This document shows positions 6,402 through 6,510 of a stretch of 6,510 nucleotides of DNA, piece after piece. Under the pieces are notes generated by a model. That model made no database searches. It had not been told where the DNA came from and was given only the letters and a program-made list of their open reading frames with translations. The stretch spans positions 1 through 6,510 of the forward strand of contig JADYYL010000065.1 in the NCBI GenBank assembly GCA_020853655.1. Reading direction: 5' to 3'. Both the position numbers and the translations under genes were made by a program. Within the stretch, counting starts at the first letter, position 1; every line of letters begins with the position of its first letter. This stretch comes from Deltaproteobacteria bacterium (lineage in GTDB: Bacteria > Bdellovibrionota_C > UBA2361 > SZUA-149 > JADYYL01).

Positions 6402-6510
6402 ATGAGATCCATTTCACGATATCGAGCCGCAGTGCTCACGATCACGTTGACCAGCGCCGCGGCTTTGAGCGGTTGCATGAAGTCGGCCGAGAAAGTTGTT
6501 GTTGTCGCAC
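6402..6510 (+). CDS. Predicted lipoprotein of the T4SS operon (3' end missing)
   Basis: Only 36 codons are visible before the window ends. They encode an arginine-rich N-terminus (RSISRYR), a hydrophobic core (AAVLTITLTSAAAL) and a lipobox L-S-G-C, with the lipidated cysteine at residue 25 from ATG 6402 (27 from ATG 6396). The mature part begins CMKSAEKVVVVA. It follows traC by 39 bases on the same strand with its own ribosome binding site, so it belongs to the operon. In F the genes after traC are trbI and traW, neither of them a lipoprotein of this kind, so it is not an obvious standard tra gene. I cannot assign a family from this fragment. That a real secreted lipoprotein starts here is likely. 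Confidence 0.72.
   Translation, partial: MRSISRYRAAVLTITLTSAAALSGCMKSAEKVVVVA

Overview
The window is one uninterrupted plus-strand operon segment from the mating-pair-formation (type IV secretion, T4SS) module of a conjugative system. The order is traE (3' end only), traK, traB, traV, a small lipoprotein with a secretin-type N0 domain, traC, and the start of a further lipoprotein gene. This order follows the F/SXT-type (MPF_F) tra modules. The host must be diderm, because the window holds three lipoprotein signals, a periplasmic TraK with an ordinary signal peptide, and a TraB/VirB10 envelope-spanning scaffold. The DNA is moderately GC-rich by eye with consistent codon use across all genes. 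That fits Pseudomonadota or a related Gram-negative phylum, but I cannot name a genus or say whether the element is a plasmid, an ICE or a chromosomal secretion locus.

Layout: 1-397 is the C-terminal part of TraE (inner-membrane, VirB8-like position). 472-1290 is TraK (VirB9-like, secreted). 1360-2541 is TraB (VirB10-like, GTG start). 2564-3049 is TraV (VirB7-like lipoprotein). 3086-3559 is a lipoprotein with a DotD/TraH(R64)-like N0 fold. 3588-6362 is TraC (VirB4-like ATPase). 6402-6510 is the start of another lipoprotein, cut by the window edge. Gaps between genes are 22 to 74 bases, with a Shine-Dalgarno before every complete gene except traC. No promoter, terminator, RNA gene, insertion sequence or CRISPR array is visible.

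How the parts should fit together: TraV, TraK and the C-terminal domain of TraB form the outer-membrane core complex. TraB reaches from the inner membrane through a coiled coil and proline linker to that core. TraE sits at the inner membrane, and TraC on the cytoplasmic side powers pilus assembly or transport. The distinctive point is the N0-domain lipoprotein between traV and traC. That fold belongs to the outer-membrane complex of I-type/Dot-Icm systems (DotD) and is absent from the classic F operon, so the core here may be a mosaic of F-type and I-type parts. An unidentified lipoprotein follows traC, where F has trbI and traW.
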